NCBI RefSeq assembly: GCF_005938745.2
Contig: NZ_VCBX02000001.1
Coordinates: 5,842,501-5,906,500, forward strand
Direction: 5' to 3'
DNA: 64,000 nt
From: Rhodococcus sp. KBS0724
Lineage (GTDB): Bacteria > Actinomycetota > Actinomycetes > Mycobacteriales > Mycobacteriaceae
Shown here: piece after piece, positions 27,351 to 34,714 of the stretch
Position numbering within the stretch: the stretch's first letter is position 1
Layout of the letters: each line of letters begins with the position of its first letter
Notes under the pieces: model-generated
Seen by the model: the letters and a program-made list of their open reading frames with translations, nothing else
The model's database searches: none
What the model was told of the DNA's origin: nothing
Position numbers and translations under genes: made by a program

Positions 27351-27758
27351 TCACGAGTGGCTTGTGCGCAACCGTGCGACCGGCAACACTTCACCGCCTT
27401 CGACTGCGGTGAACTCGGTCACAACAGATATCCCCGCAGTCAATCCGACTCCGTCATGATCGACGAGCGCCATATGTACCCAGGGCCCCTCCCGCATCTC
27501 CACCAACACGACGACCTCGGACAGTGGCGCTATTCCGTCACGAGGGCGCCCCGGGATGACCGTCCAACTCACCACCTCGCCATATCCGGCCGAGGCCGCC
27601 CATTCCAGGCTTCTGCCCTGACAATGAGCGCACAGCAGCGCGCCCGGCTCCGACCAACTCTCACAGCTCGTGCAACGACGCAGCATCAGCCGACCCTCGG
27701 CCGTGCCGTCGAAGAATGGCGCCGAACTTTCGTTCCGCAAGACTGCCGACAATCCCAT
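27351..27758 (-). CDS. DUF35 OB-fold protein with zinc ribbon
   Basis: A 135-residue protein. The N-terminal rubredoxin-like zinc ribbon has four cysteines (LRRCTSCESWSEPGALLCAHCQGRSLEW, seen here as CTSC and CAHC near residues 28-45). A C-terminal OB-fold follows (GEVVSWTVIPGRP). Members act as partners of thiolase-like aldolases or HMG-CoA-synthase-like enzymes. It lies 15 bases after the Ltp2-like gene, the arrangement known from steroid side-chain aldolases where DUF35 is needed for activity. No catalytic role of its own is expected. Confidence 0.9.
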   Translation of the reverse strand: MGLSAVLRNESSAPFFDGTAEGRLMLRRCTSCESWSEPGALLCAHCQGRSLEWAASAGYGEVVSWTVIPGRPRDGIAPLSEVVVLVEMREGPWVHMALVDHDGVGLTAGISVVTEFTAVEGGEVLPVARLRTSHS

Positions 27759-27773
27759 GAGTGTTCTCCGATC

Positions 27774-28949
27774 TCAGTTGTTCGTGGGCCGTGGACTCAG
27801 GACCAGGCTTGAATGGAAGTCCAATACGCCGCCGTTACCGCTCACCAGTACGTGGTCGTGGGAATCCACTTGCCGCTCGCCGGCTTGCCCACGAGCCTGG
27901 ATTACCGCTTCGGAAAGCGGAGTCATTCCCCACATGTAGTAACCGGACAGTTCTCCGCCGCCGGTATTCGTGGGCAGCGAACCACCGGGCGCGAGGGCGC
28001 CGCTCTCCACGAACTTGCCGCCTTCACCCTTCTCGCAGAAGCCATAGTCCTCCAGTGTCACCAGGGTGGTGTAGGTGAAACAGTCGTAGATCTCGGCAAT
28101 GTCGATATCTTCGAGTTCGATCCCGGCCATCCGCAACGCCGCCGGACCCGAGGTCTTCGCGCCGGTGCTCAGACCGAAGTCGCTGCCCCGCGCCTGAATG
28201 TAGCCGGGGTGTCCCTGACCCCAACCACGCACGTACACGGGCGGCTGGGCAAGGTCGCGAGCACGTTCGGCACTGGTCACGATCACCGCGACCGCGCCGT
28301 TGCTGACCAAGCAGCAGTCCAACAGTCGAAGCGGGTCAGCAATGACACGTGAAGCCTGGTGATCCTCGAGAGTCATCGGATCACGCATCTGGGCAAGAGG
28401 ATTCATCTCGGCCCAGGCCCTCGCGGCAATCGCAACCGCCCCGAACTGCTCCGAAGTGGTCCCGTATGCCTCCATATGCCGACGAGCCGCCATCGCGTAC
28501 TTAGCCGGCGCGCTACGCAAACCGGCTGCCGTAGGCAACGCACCGATGCCGGTCAGGCTCCGTCCTGCACCGCCGTAGGCTCCACTCGAGCCCTTACCCT
28601 GAGTCAGTGGCGCGTCGGCGAACACGCAGACCACAGTGTCGACCATTCCGGCCTCGATCGCGAGGGTGGCATACTGCACCATAGCGCCAGCTGACGATCC
28701 GAAAGCCTGTACTGCGGTGAGCATTCCAAGATTCCGCATTTGCAAGGAGAACTGCAGTTGCATGCCGATGTCACCGCCCACCCCGGAGTTCACGAGCAGT
28801 CCGTCGATCTCGCCCATCGTGATTCCGGCATCGTCCGCGGCCAGACAGATGGCGTCGACAGCAAGTTCGGCAGCCGACTTACCGTAGATCTTTCCCATGG
28901 GCGTCATTCCGAGACCGGCGATCGCGGACGTCACCGGGCGCGCGCTCAT
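27774..28949 (-). CDS. Thiolase-fold lipid-transfer protein (Ltp2-like, putative retro-aldolase)
   Basis: A 391-residue thiolase-fold protein of the SCP-x/Ltp type. The usual acylated cysteine is not conserved: the segment reads TAVQAFGSSAGAMVQYATLAI near residue 85, with serine/glycine in place of Cys. The later part has DIAEIYDCFTYTTLVTLEDYGFCEKGEGG near 295 and LPTNTGGGELSGYYMWG near 330, typical of Ltp2. Ltp2 cleaves a 3-hydroxyacyl-CoA by retro-aldol reaction with a DUF35 partner. Both the DUF35 gene and two hot-dog hydratases flank it. Its ATG overlaps the preceding hydratase (ATGA). Confidence 0.9.
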   Translation of the reverse strand: MSARPVTSAIAGLGMTPMGKIYGKSAAELAVDAICLAADDAGITMGEIDGLLVNSGVGGDIGMQLQFSLQMRNLGMLTAVQAFGSSAGAMVQYATLAIEAGMVDTVVCVFADAPLTQGKGSSGAYGGAGRSLTGIGALPTAAGLRSAPAKYAMAARRHMEAYGTTSEQFGAVAIAARAWAEMNPLAQMRDPMTLEDHQASRVIADPLRLLDCCLVSNGAVAVIVTSAERARDLAQPPVYVRGWGQGHPGYIQARGSDFGLSTGAKTSGPAALRMAGIELEDIDIAEIYDCFTYTTLVTLEDYGFCEKGEGGKFVESGALAPGGSLPTNTGGGELSGYYMWGMTPLSEAVIQARGQAGERQVDSHDHVLVSGNGGVLDFHSSLVLSPRPTNN

Positions 28950-29404
28950 GGTGCCACCCCGATGCGACGAGGAAGTGTCACTGTGACGACACCCGGACCA
29001 ACCGAAACCCCTCGTGGGCTTCTGGATTCAACCTCCAGCGCGACCACCCCCGCCCCTGGTCCGTCGATCCCCTTGCCGATTACCTTGCCCTGCACCACCA
29101 TCGTCTCTCCTACGTAGTTGAACGAACGCATTCGGAATTTCTCCAGGCTGCGGATGGTTCCGTCGATTCCGATCCAATCCCGCACGCACCGTTCCCAGGT
29201 TCCGAGAAGGAAGCCGGTATTTGCGTACATTTCATCGGCACCGCTGGCCAGAGCGGACTCGGTGTTGTGGTGGATCGAGTTGAAGTCCCTCGTGGATCCA
29301 GCCGCCATCACCATCCGGTACACGGTCAGCGGAAAGGGCACCGCTTCGGTACATTCACCCACTTGGACGTCCTCGAAGTAGCGCTGCGAAGAATGTGCAT
29401 TCAC
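28946..29404 (-). CDS. MaoC-like hot-dog hydratase, subunit 2
   Basis: A 152-residue single hot-dog protein. It reads RYFEDVQVGECTEAVPFPLT at the start, then AGSTRDFNSIHHNTESA near residue 38. The D-x5-H-like hydratase motif is partly kept (DFNSIHHN). GTG 29404 overlaps the preceding stop (GTGA) and has AAAGGAG before it; longer in-frame starts would sit inside the upstream gene. Together with the adjacent larger hot-dog protein it probably forms a heteromeric enoyl-CoA hydratase, like the ChsH1/ChsH2 pair for 17-side-chain enoyl-CoA esters. Confidence 0.88.
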   Translation of the reverse strand: MNAHSSQRYFEDVQVGECTEAVPFPLTVYRMVMAAGSTRDFNSIHHNTESALASGADEMYANTGFLLGTWERCVRDWIGIDGTIRSLEKFRMRSFNYVGETMVVQGKVIGKGIDGPGAGVVALEVESRSPRGVSVGPGVVTVTLPRRIGVAP

Positions 29405-30018
29405 GAGCTTTCTCCTTTCTGCGTCGGAACGTATGCAAAGGTGCCGGTGCGCTGACGCGCCACGACCTCGCCTGCCTCGGTGACGATGTCGCACTCCCAC
29501 TTGAGGAAAGCCCCCCGACCCAACGCGGTCTCCTTCGGAGAACAGGCAACGAGCCGATTCGACCTGCGGCCTAGCCGCTCACCGGCAACCACCGGCCGCA
29601 AGAAGTCCATGTCGATATCCGTACCGATGAAACCGGTAGTCTTCGGACCTATTCCGAGGCCCTCGTTGTTGATCGGACTGCGCGCGGGCTGGGCGTTTCG
29701 TTCATCCGAATCGAAGAGCACCTCGCTCGGACCGCGCATCGCAGGAATCGTCGCGCTCATCATCGCTACGTACGGCATCGTCACGTCCGCGAATCCGCGA
29801 TCCATGGCAGCAACGGGATCGGTGTGCAGCGCGCAATCGAGTTCCAACGGCTCGGTGAATCGTCGGATCGCCCCGCGCTCGACCGTATCCGCGCCCCACT
29901 GAATCTCACCGTCGGAAAAGTCCCGACCGATCGCGTCCACTACGGGCTGCCACTCGCGCTTCCAATCGTCGACCTCGGTCAACGACTCCTGCGCTACTGT
30001 CTCAGTCAACGTATTCAC
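29401..30018 (-). CDS. MaoC/FAS1-like hot-dog dehydratase, subunit 1
   Basis: A 205-residue hot-dog protein of the FAS1-type dehydratase group. The N-terminal part includes DTVERGAIRRFTEPLELDCALH and a long loop PYVAMMSATIPAMRGPSEVLF. The second half has a TDIDMDFLRPVVAGERLGRRSNRL strand pair. It overlaps the next, smaller hot-dog gene by 4 bases, which supports a two-subunit hydratase. It would hydrate the 2-enoyl-CoA that the Ltp2-DUF35 pair then cleaves. It is downstream of two CaiB genes in the same direction, with a 64-base gap. Confidence 0.88.
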   Translation of the reverse strand: MNTLTETVAQESLTEVDDWKREWQPVVDAIGRDFSDGEIQWGADTVERGAIRRFTEPLELDCALHTDPVAAMDRGFADVTMPYVAMMSATIPAMRGPSEVLFDSDERNAQPARSPINNEGLGIGPKTTGFIGTDIDMDFLRPVVAGERLGRRSNRLVACSPKETALGRGAFLKWECDIVTEAGEVVARQRTGTFAYVPTQKGESS

Positions 30019-30082
30019 TCCTGTGTTTGATTCACATGGTCTCGAGCAGCAAGCCTTCTCACCTGATTGATCACCGGAGCCG

Positions 30083-31303
30083 TCAATTCAAGGTCCCAGC
30101 AGCATGTAGGTCAGCTATCTCGTCGGCCGAGTAGCCGAGTTCGTCTGCGAGCACGGCATTGTTGTGCTGACCCAGCGTCGGAGCGCCGGTTCGAGGCCCG
30201 CCTGGAGTCCTCGACAATCGATACCGCGGCCCCTCCACCGTCACGTGACCGTGCAGCGAATGCGGCACTGAGACCAGATGCCCGCGGTGCACGAGTTGCT
30301 CATCTTCGGTGAAGTCCTGACTCGAAGCCGAACGGTGCGCCGGTACGCCTGCCTCCTGGAGAGCCCGCTCGGCTTCCGCCGCGGTTCGAGCGCTGGTCCA
30401 CTGCGCGATGGCAGTGTCGAGATCATCGCGCGCAGATCGCCTTCCGGCAACGGAGTCCATCGACTTGTCCTCGAGCAGGTCAAGCCTTCCGATCACGTCG
30501 GCGAGCCTGGGCCACTGCACGTCCTCGGTCACGGCAACGGCAACAAACCTGTCAGTTCCGTCCTCGGACCGGCTCGGGTACACCCCATGCGGCGCGTACG
30601 CGGTATCCGCATTCCCCTGTCGCTGAGCGATCACACCGTCGGCAAAGTAGTGCGCACATTGCGGCGACAGAAAGAACACACCCGCCTCGACTTGCGACAC
30701 ATCCAGATACCGGCCCGTACCAGTGCTGTCGCGATCAGCCAGTGCTGCCAGCAATGCCACCAACGCGAGCCGTGGACCGACGTAGTCGGTGTACGGTCCG
30801 AACGGCCCGAACGGCAGTCGATCCGCGTAGCCCACCAGATTTTGGAAGCCGCTCGCCGAGGCTCCGATATTGCCGAATCCAGCCAACGTGGACAGTGGAC
30901 CCGACTGACCCATCAGTGATGTGCTCAGCATGATCAACCCTGGGTTGCCCGCAGACAACGTGTCGAAGTCCAGACCCCAACGCGCCATCAGACCTGGTGA
31001 GAACGACTCGATCAGTACATCCGCCTTCGAAGCCAGTGCTGCAACCACCTTGCGCCCGGCTTCGGAGCTGAGATCGACAGTGATGCCCCGTTTTCCGGCG
31101 TTGGCGTTCCCGTACAGCATCGAGTTCTCGACGCCCTGCTCGCCGCCTTGGAACGGCGGCATCAAACGAGCTGTCTCGATACGAACCGACGACTCGACTC
31201 GGATCACCTCGGCGCCGAAATCAGCCAGCGTTCGACCGATCAAAGGACCCGCGACCACCCAGGACAAATCGAGTACCCGCAGTCCGTTCAGTACGCTTGT
31301 CAT
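30083..31303 (-). CDS. CaiB/BaiF CoA transferase
   Basis: A 406-residue family III CoA transferase. It has LRVLDLSWVVAGPLIGRTLADFGAEVIRVE at residues about 8-38, GKRGITVDLSSEAGR near 72 and the probable catalytic Asp in TGTGRYLDVSQVEAG near 200. The C-terminal GAPTLGQHNNAVL is typical. ATG 31303 overlaps the upstream CaiB paralogue (ATGA). Two consecutive different CaiB genes suggest a heteromeric transferase or two sequential acids. Confidence 0.92.
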   Translation of the reverse strand: MTSVLNGLRVLDLSWVVAGPLIGRTLADFGAEVIRVESSVRIETARLMPPFQGGEQGVENSMLYGNANAGKRGITVDLSSEAGRKVVAALASKADVLIESFSPGLMARWGLDFDTLSAGNPGLIMLSTSLMGQSGPLSTLAGFGNIGASASGFQNLVGYADRLPFGPFGPYTDYVGPRLALVALLAALADRDSTGTGRYLDVSQVEAGVFFLSPQCAHYFADGVIAQRQGNADTAYAPHGVYPSRSEDGTDRFVAVAVTEDVQWPRLADVIGRLDLLEDKSMDSVAGRRSARDDLDTAIAQWTSARTAAEAERALQEAGVPAHRSASSQDFTEDEQLVHRGHLVSVPHSLHGHVTVEGPRYRLSRTPGGPRTGAPTLGQHNNAVLADELGYSADEIADLHAAGTLN

Positions 31304-32577
31304 GCCACCACCTCACTCGCCAAAAGTTCGGACAGGACCGGATCGTCTGCGCCGAGCCAGGACTCGAGCACCTCGGCGGTGTGTTGACCGATACTCGGCG
31401 CCGGGCGGCGAACCTGGGGGCCTGCTCCCCCACTGACGTGCACCCATCGAGCGGGAAGCCGCACCTGATCCCCGCCAGATCCCGTCTGCGCGAAGAACTC
31501 TCGATGGCTCAGTTGTGGACTTGTTGCTATGTCGCTCATGTCCGAGATCCCGATACACAGCAACCGATAGCGGACCGCCGCGTCCTGCACCTGAGCCTTG
31601 GTCTTCGAACCGAGGAACTCAGCCGTCAGTCGTCGCACCTCGAAGATGTCGTCCTCGCCGATCTCGCCCGATTCGATCCGGGCAGGAACGGTGCGCCAGT
31701 CCCACGCAAGAAGGTAGTCACCACAAGCGCCCTCGTCGTGCATCCAGCGGATGAAGTTGTTCGTGAAACCGCCGGAGGCCGGCCCCATGGCCAGATGCAG
31801 TTCGACGATCCCGTCGATGCAATGCCACTTCTTCAGCGAACTGGAAGTTGATGCACCGCTACCACTTTGGTCGACGCGTCCCGACGCAGGCTTCGGCGCC
31901 TGAAAAGTGGGCTGCTGGTGCCACTGAGGTTTTGCATCCCCGGCCGTATACGCCAGCACCCGACCGAGCGTTGCGACCCCCAAGCATGCCTGTGCGGACA
32001 CGTCGACAACCTGGCCGCGGCCGTCGGCGCAGCGGACCCGATGAGCCAATAGCGCGCCGGCCGCAGCGTCGGTCGCAGCGTGTAAATATGCTTGCTCGAC
32101 ACTGATCCTCAGTGGGGGCAGCTCTCCGTCACGATGCGGGTCGAGCGGTCCACCTGCAGCCCAGATGACGAGATCGGAATCGAGATATCTGGATTTCGGC
32201 CCGGTCAGGCCGAATGGGGTAATCGCCACATGTACGAGCGCGGGGTGTACTGCTGTCGTCCGATCGGGATGCAGATCGAGCCGCTCGAGATCCGGTACGG
32301 GCATCGACGTCACGACGATGTCGGCAACGGCAAGCAATGCGTCCAGGCACCGAGCACCCTCGGGTGCCGCTACATCGAGAGCGATGCTTCGCTTGTTGGC
32401 AGAGAACGTCTCCCAGAACATCGACCGGCCGAGGCTGTCGACCGGAGCCGCGCCTCGAGCTGTCGACCCGGCCTGCGGTTCTACCTGTACGACGTCCGCA
32501 CCGAGATCCGCCAGAAGACGACCACAGGCTAGCCCCCGATGATCGGTGAGGTCGAGAACCTTGAGGTGGCGGAGCAT
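31300..32577 (-). CDS. CaiB/BaiF CoA transferase
   Basis: A 425-residue CaiB-family protein. It starts LKVLDLTDHRGLACGRLLADLGADVVQVEP and has SFSANKRSIALDV-type residues near 70 and DGRGQVVDVSAQACLG near 190 with the candidate Asp. It is longer than its neighbour owing to an insert around residues 215-245. ATG 32577 follows the ferredoxin stop by 4 bases; a longer in-frame start at 32673 would run across the ferredoxin gene and is rejected. It is coupled to the next CaiB gene. Confidence 0.9.
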   Translation of the reverse strand: MLRHLKVLDLTDHRGLACGRLLADLGADVVQVEPQAGSTARGAAPVDSLGRSMFWETFSANKRSIALDVAAPEGARCLDALLAVADIVVTSMPVPDLERLDLHPDRTTAVHPALVHVAITPFGLTGPKSRYLDSDLVIWAAGGPLDPHRDGELPPLRISVEQAYLHAATDAAAGALLAHRVRCADGRGQVVDVSAQACLGVATLGRVLAYTAGDAKPQWHQQPTFQAPKPASGRVDQSGSGASTSSSLKKWHCIDGIVELHLAMGPASGGFTNNFIRWMHDEGACGDYLLAWDWRTVPARIESGEIGEDDIFEVRRLTAEFLGSKTKAQVQDAAVRYRLLCIGISDMSDIATSPQLSHREFFAQTGSGGDQVRLPARWVHVSGGAGPQVRRPAPSIGQHTAEVLESWLGADDPVLSELLASEVVA

Positions 32578-32581
32578 GGAC

Positions 32582-32788
32582 TCAGACCGTGCCGGTAGAC
32601 CGACGGATGGCAATCTCGGGGCACGCATTGACTGCCTCCTCTGCCTGAGCCTCGAACTGCGCCGGAACCGCAACCTCGCCCGTCTCGGCGACGTAGCCCT
32701 GCTCGTCGTCCGAAAGAAGGTCGGGGGCGACGCTGTAGCAGCGTCCGTGGCCTTGGCAGCGGCTCTTCTCGATAGTCAGAAAGCTCAT
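32582..32788 (-). CDS. Small [3Fe-4S]-type ferredoxin
   Basis: A 68-residue ferredoxin. Cysteines are in SRCQGHGRCYSVAP (Cys11 and Cys17, with a histidine between) and CPEIAI near the C-terminus. The histidine-containing motif and the low cysteine count are typical of P450 partner ferredoxins in actinomycetes. ATG 32788 has GGGAG upstream; the TTG at 32821 is less likely. It leads the CaiB-hydratase-Ltp2 operon and would carry electrons from a reductase such as the one at 34.7 kb to a P450, the only one here being at 13.2 kb. Confidence 0.9.
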   Translation of the reverse strand: MSFLTIEKSRCQGHGRCYSVAPDLLSDDEQGYVAETGEVAVPAQFEAQAEEAVNACPEIAIRRSTGTV

Positions 32789-32849
32789 CACGACTCCCGT
32801 TCGTAGGATGGCGACACGCAACCTGCGTGTTCCAGGTCACCTAAATCTA

Positions 32850-32864
32850 TGACTATCATTAGTC
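32850..32864. promoter_or_regulatory. Shared 15-bp near-palindrome (site F) before ferredoxin operon
   Basis: TGACTATCATTAGTC, about 65 bases upstream of the ferredoxin start. GACTA and TAGTC form a perfect 5-bp inverted repeat within it. Confidence 0.35.
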
Positions 32865-32914
32865 TCTATTGCTTGGATGTCAAGGACTACCCAGGCTCCG
32901 GGACAAGGTCCAGG

Positions 32915-33703
32915 TCAGGCCCGTACTCCGCGCCACGCCGTAGTTCCACCGTCCACGGGATAGACGCCCCCGGTGATGAAGGAGGCCGCATCGGACGTCA
33001 GGAAACACACCAGTGCCGCAACCTCCACAGGCTCACCGCGACGCGGAATCAGGTGTGTGCCACTCATTTCGCGCTCCCGCTGCTCCTTGTCCTCCGCATC
33101 GGCAAGATGCGCATCGGCCATCGGCGTCTTGATGGAACCCGGGCAGAAGCAGTTCGCGCGAATATCCGGCGCGAGAGCGATCGCGGTAGTCCGCGTTAGC
33201 TGAATGACCGCCCCCTTACTCGATGCGTATGCCGGCAACGAGTATCCCGTCATGCCTGCCACAGAAGCTGCGTTCACTACCGACGGTCCTCGATCCGACG
33301 CCCGCAGGTGTGGCGCTGCGAACTTTGTCGCCAGCCACATCGCCTTCACATTGACCGCGTAGACGGCGTCCCACGCCTCCTCGGTCAACTCCTCGATGCT
33401 CGCACTGTCACAGAAGACGGTGTCCAGAACTCCCGCATTGTTGATCAGAACGTCCAACCCGCCGGCAGCCTCCACCGACTGGTGGACCATTGCCTGCACT
33501 TGATCCGAGTGTCGCAGGTCGACATGCACCGCAACGGCTTTCGCACCCAGCTCGCGCACCTCCGCTGCAACCGCCTCCGCTTTGGCCAGATCGAGGTCGG
33601 CAACCGTGACATGTTCGGCACCTTGGCGAGCGAATTCGAGCGCGATTTCACGCCCCATCCCCATTGCAGCGCCGGTGACCAGAACTCGCTTTCCAGTGTT
33701 CAT
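32915..33703 (-). CDS. Short-chain dehydrogenase/reductase (SDR)
   Basis: A 262-residue classical SDR. It has GAAMGMGREIA near residue 10, VADLDLAKAE with Asp after strand 2 (NAD preference), INNAGVLD near 85, and YASSK near 158. It ends in GGVYPVDGGTTAW. ATG 33703 has AGAAGG at good spacing; the longer frame from 33763 has none. It lies 90 bases after a second SDR. A hydroxyl-to-ketone step on the same substrate is likely, but which one cannot be told. Confidence 0.92.
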   Translation of the reverse strand: MNTGKRVLVTGAAMGMGREIALEFARQGAEHVTVADLDLAKAEAVAAEVRELGAKAVAVHVDLRHSDQVQAMVHQSVEAAGGLDVLINNAGVLDTVFCDSASIEELTEEAWDAVYAVNVKAMWLATKFAAPHLRASDRGPSVVNAASVAGMTGYSLPAYASSKGAVIQLTRTTAIALAPDIRANCFCPGSIKTPMADAHLADAEDKEQREREMSGTHLIPRRGEPVEVAALVCFLTSDAASFITGGVYPVDGGTTAWRGVRA

Positions 33704-33793
33704 TTCTGCCTTCTCGTGTTTGTCGTTTTCAGTGACCGTGAGCGACCGTCGCGGAAGCGACAACCTTGTCGAAATATGAAGCGAGAAAATGAA

Positions 33794-34630
33794 TCAGCCT
33801 CGTAGCCCGGCATGGAGAACCGACGACGGCTCCTCGTACCGGCCGGTGCTGAACGGCGCCGTTCCACCGGCCCGGGTCATACCGGCATCAACCGGGAGCG
33901 CGATACCGGTCACGAAGGCCGCCTCGTCACTAACCAGGTAGAGCGCAGCCGCAGCAATGTCCTCCGGCGTCCCCGGGCGGTTCATCAGTGCGGTGCGGCC
34001 GAGCGAAGCCCTAGCTCCGTCGATATCGTCCGCACCGCCTGCGGTGAGGTCGGCGGTCATCGCCGAAACCACCGCCCCCGGTATCACCGCGTTAACCCTG
34101 ATTCCGTGCGGACGCAGTTCGGCGGCCACAGACTGTGTGAGTCCGATAATTCCCGCCTTCGTCGCACTGTAGGCGTGTGGGCCGACTCCACCCATGACAC
34201 CGGCCGGGCTCGACGTCGAGAGAATGACGCCTTTGCGACGCGGAATCATCACACGAGCAGCATGTTTCATCCCGAGGAGGGTAGCTCGGAGATTAACTGC
34301 GAATGTGATGTCGACGTCCTCGGACCGCAACTTCGCAATCGGACCCATCGCGCCCATGATTCCCGCATTGTTGAACATCACGTCGAGATGATCGAACTGC
34401 TCGACCGCCGCGTCGACGGCTGCAGCAATATTCGATTCCTCGGTAACATCGGTGTGCACGAATACAGCCGCTGAGCCGAGCTCGGCGGCCAGAGCTTCAC
34501 CCGCGCCCACCTGGAGGTCCGCGATGACTACACGCGCCCCTTCAGAGACAAATCGACGTGCGGTTCCTGCGCCGATCCCGCTCGCTCCACCGGTAATCAG
34601 TGCAACCTTGCCATGCAATCGGTCGGACAT
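33794..34630 (-). CDS. Short-chain dehydrogenase/reductase (SDR)
   Basis: A 278-residue SDR with GGASGIGAGTA near residue 14, VIADLQVG with Asp at the cofactor-specificity position, FNNAGIMG near 88 and YSATK near 157. The C-terminal extension after the VDAGMTRAGG segment is about 20 residues longer than in simple SDRs. ATG 34630 with GGGAG before it is preferred over ATG 34645. It follows the ferredoxin reductase gene by 84 bases on the same strand. Confidence 0.92.
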   Translation of the reverse strand: MSDRLHGKVALITGGASGIGAGTARRFVSEGARVVIADLQVGAGEALAAELGSAAVFVHTDVTEESNIAAAVDAAVEQFDHLDVMFNNAGIMGAMGPIAKLRSEDVDITFAVNLRATLLGMKHAARVMIPRRKGVILSTSSPAGVMGGVGPHAYSATKAGIIGLTQSVAAELRPHGIRVNAVIPGAVVSAMTADLTAGGADDIDGARASLGRTALMNRPGTPEDIAAAALYLVSDEAAFVTGIALPVDAGMTRAGGTAPFSTGRYEEPSSVLHAGLRG

Positions 34631-34714
34631 TTCTGCTCCCGTCATCTACTGTCTCAGTGAACTACATATATCCGATATCGACCAATCATCATGTTCGTCA
34701 ATATATTTCGAGCT

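Noticed and set aside
32578..32673. Longer CaiB start at 32673
   Set aside because: It would overlap the ferredoxin gene almost entirely, and the family N-terminus begins at residue 33 of that frame.
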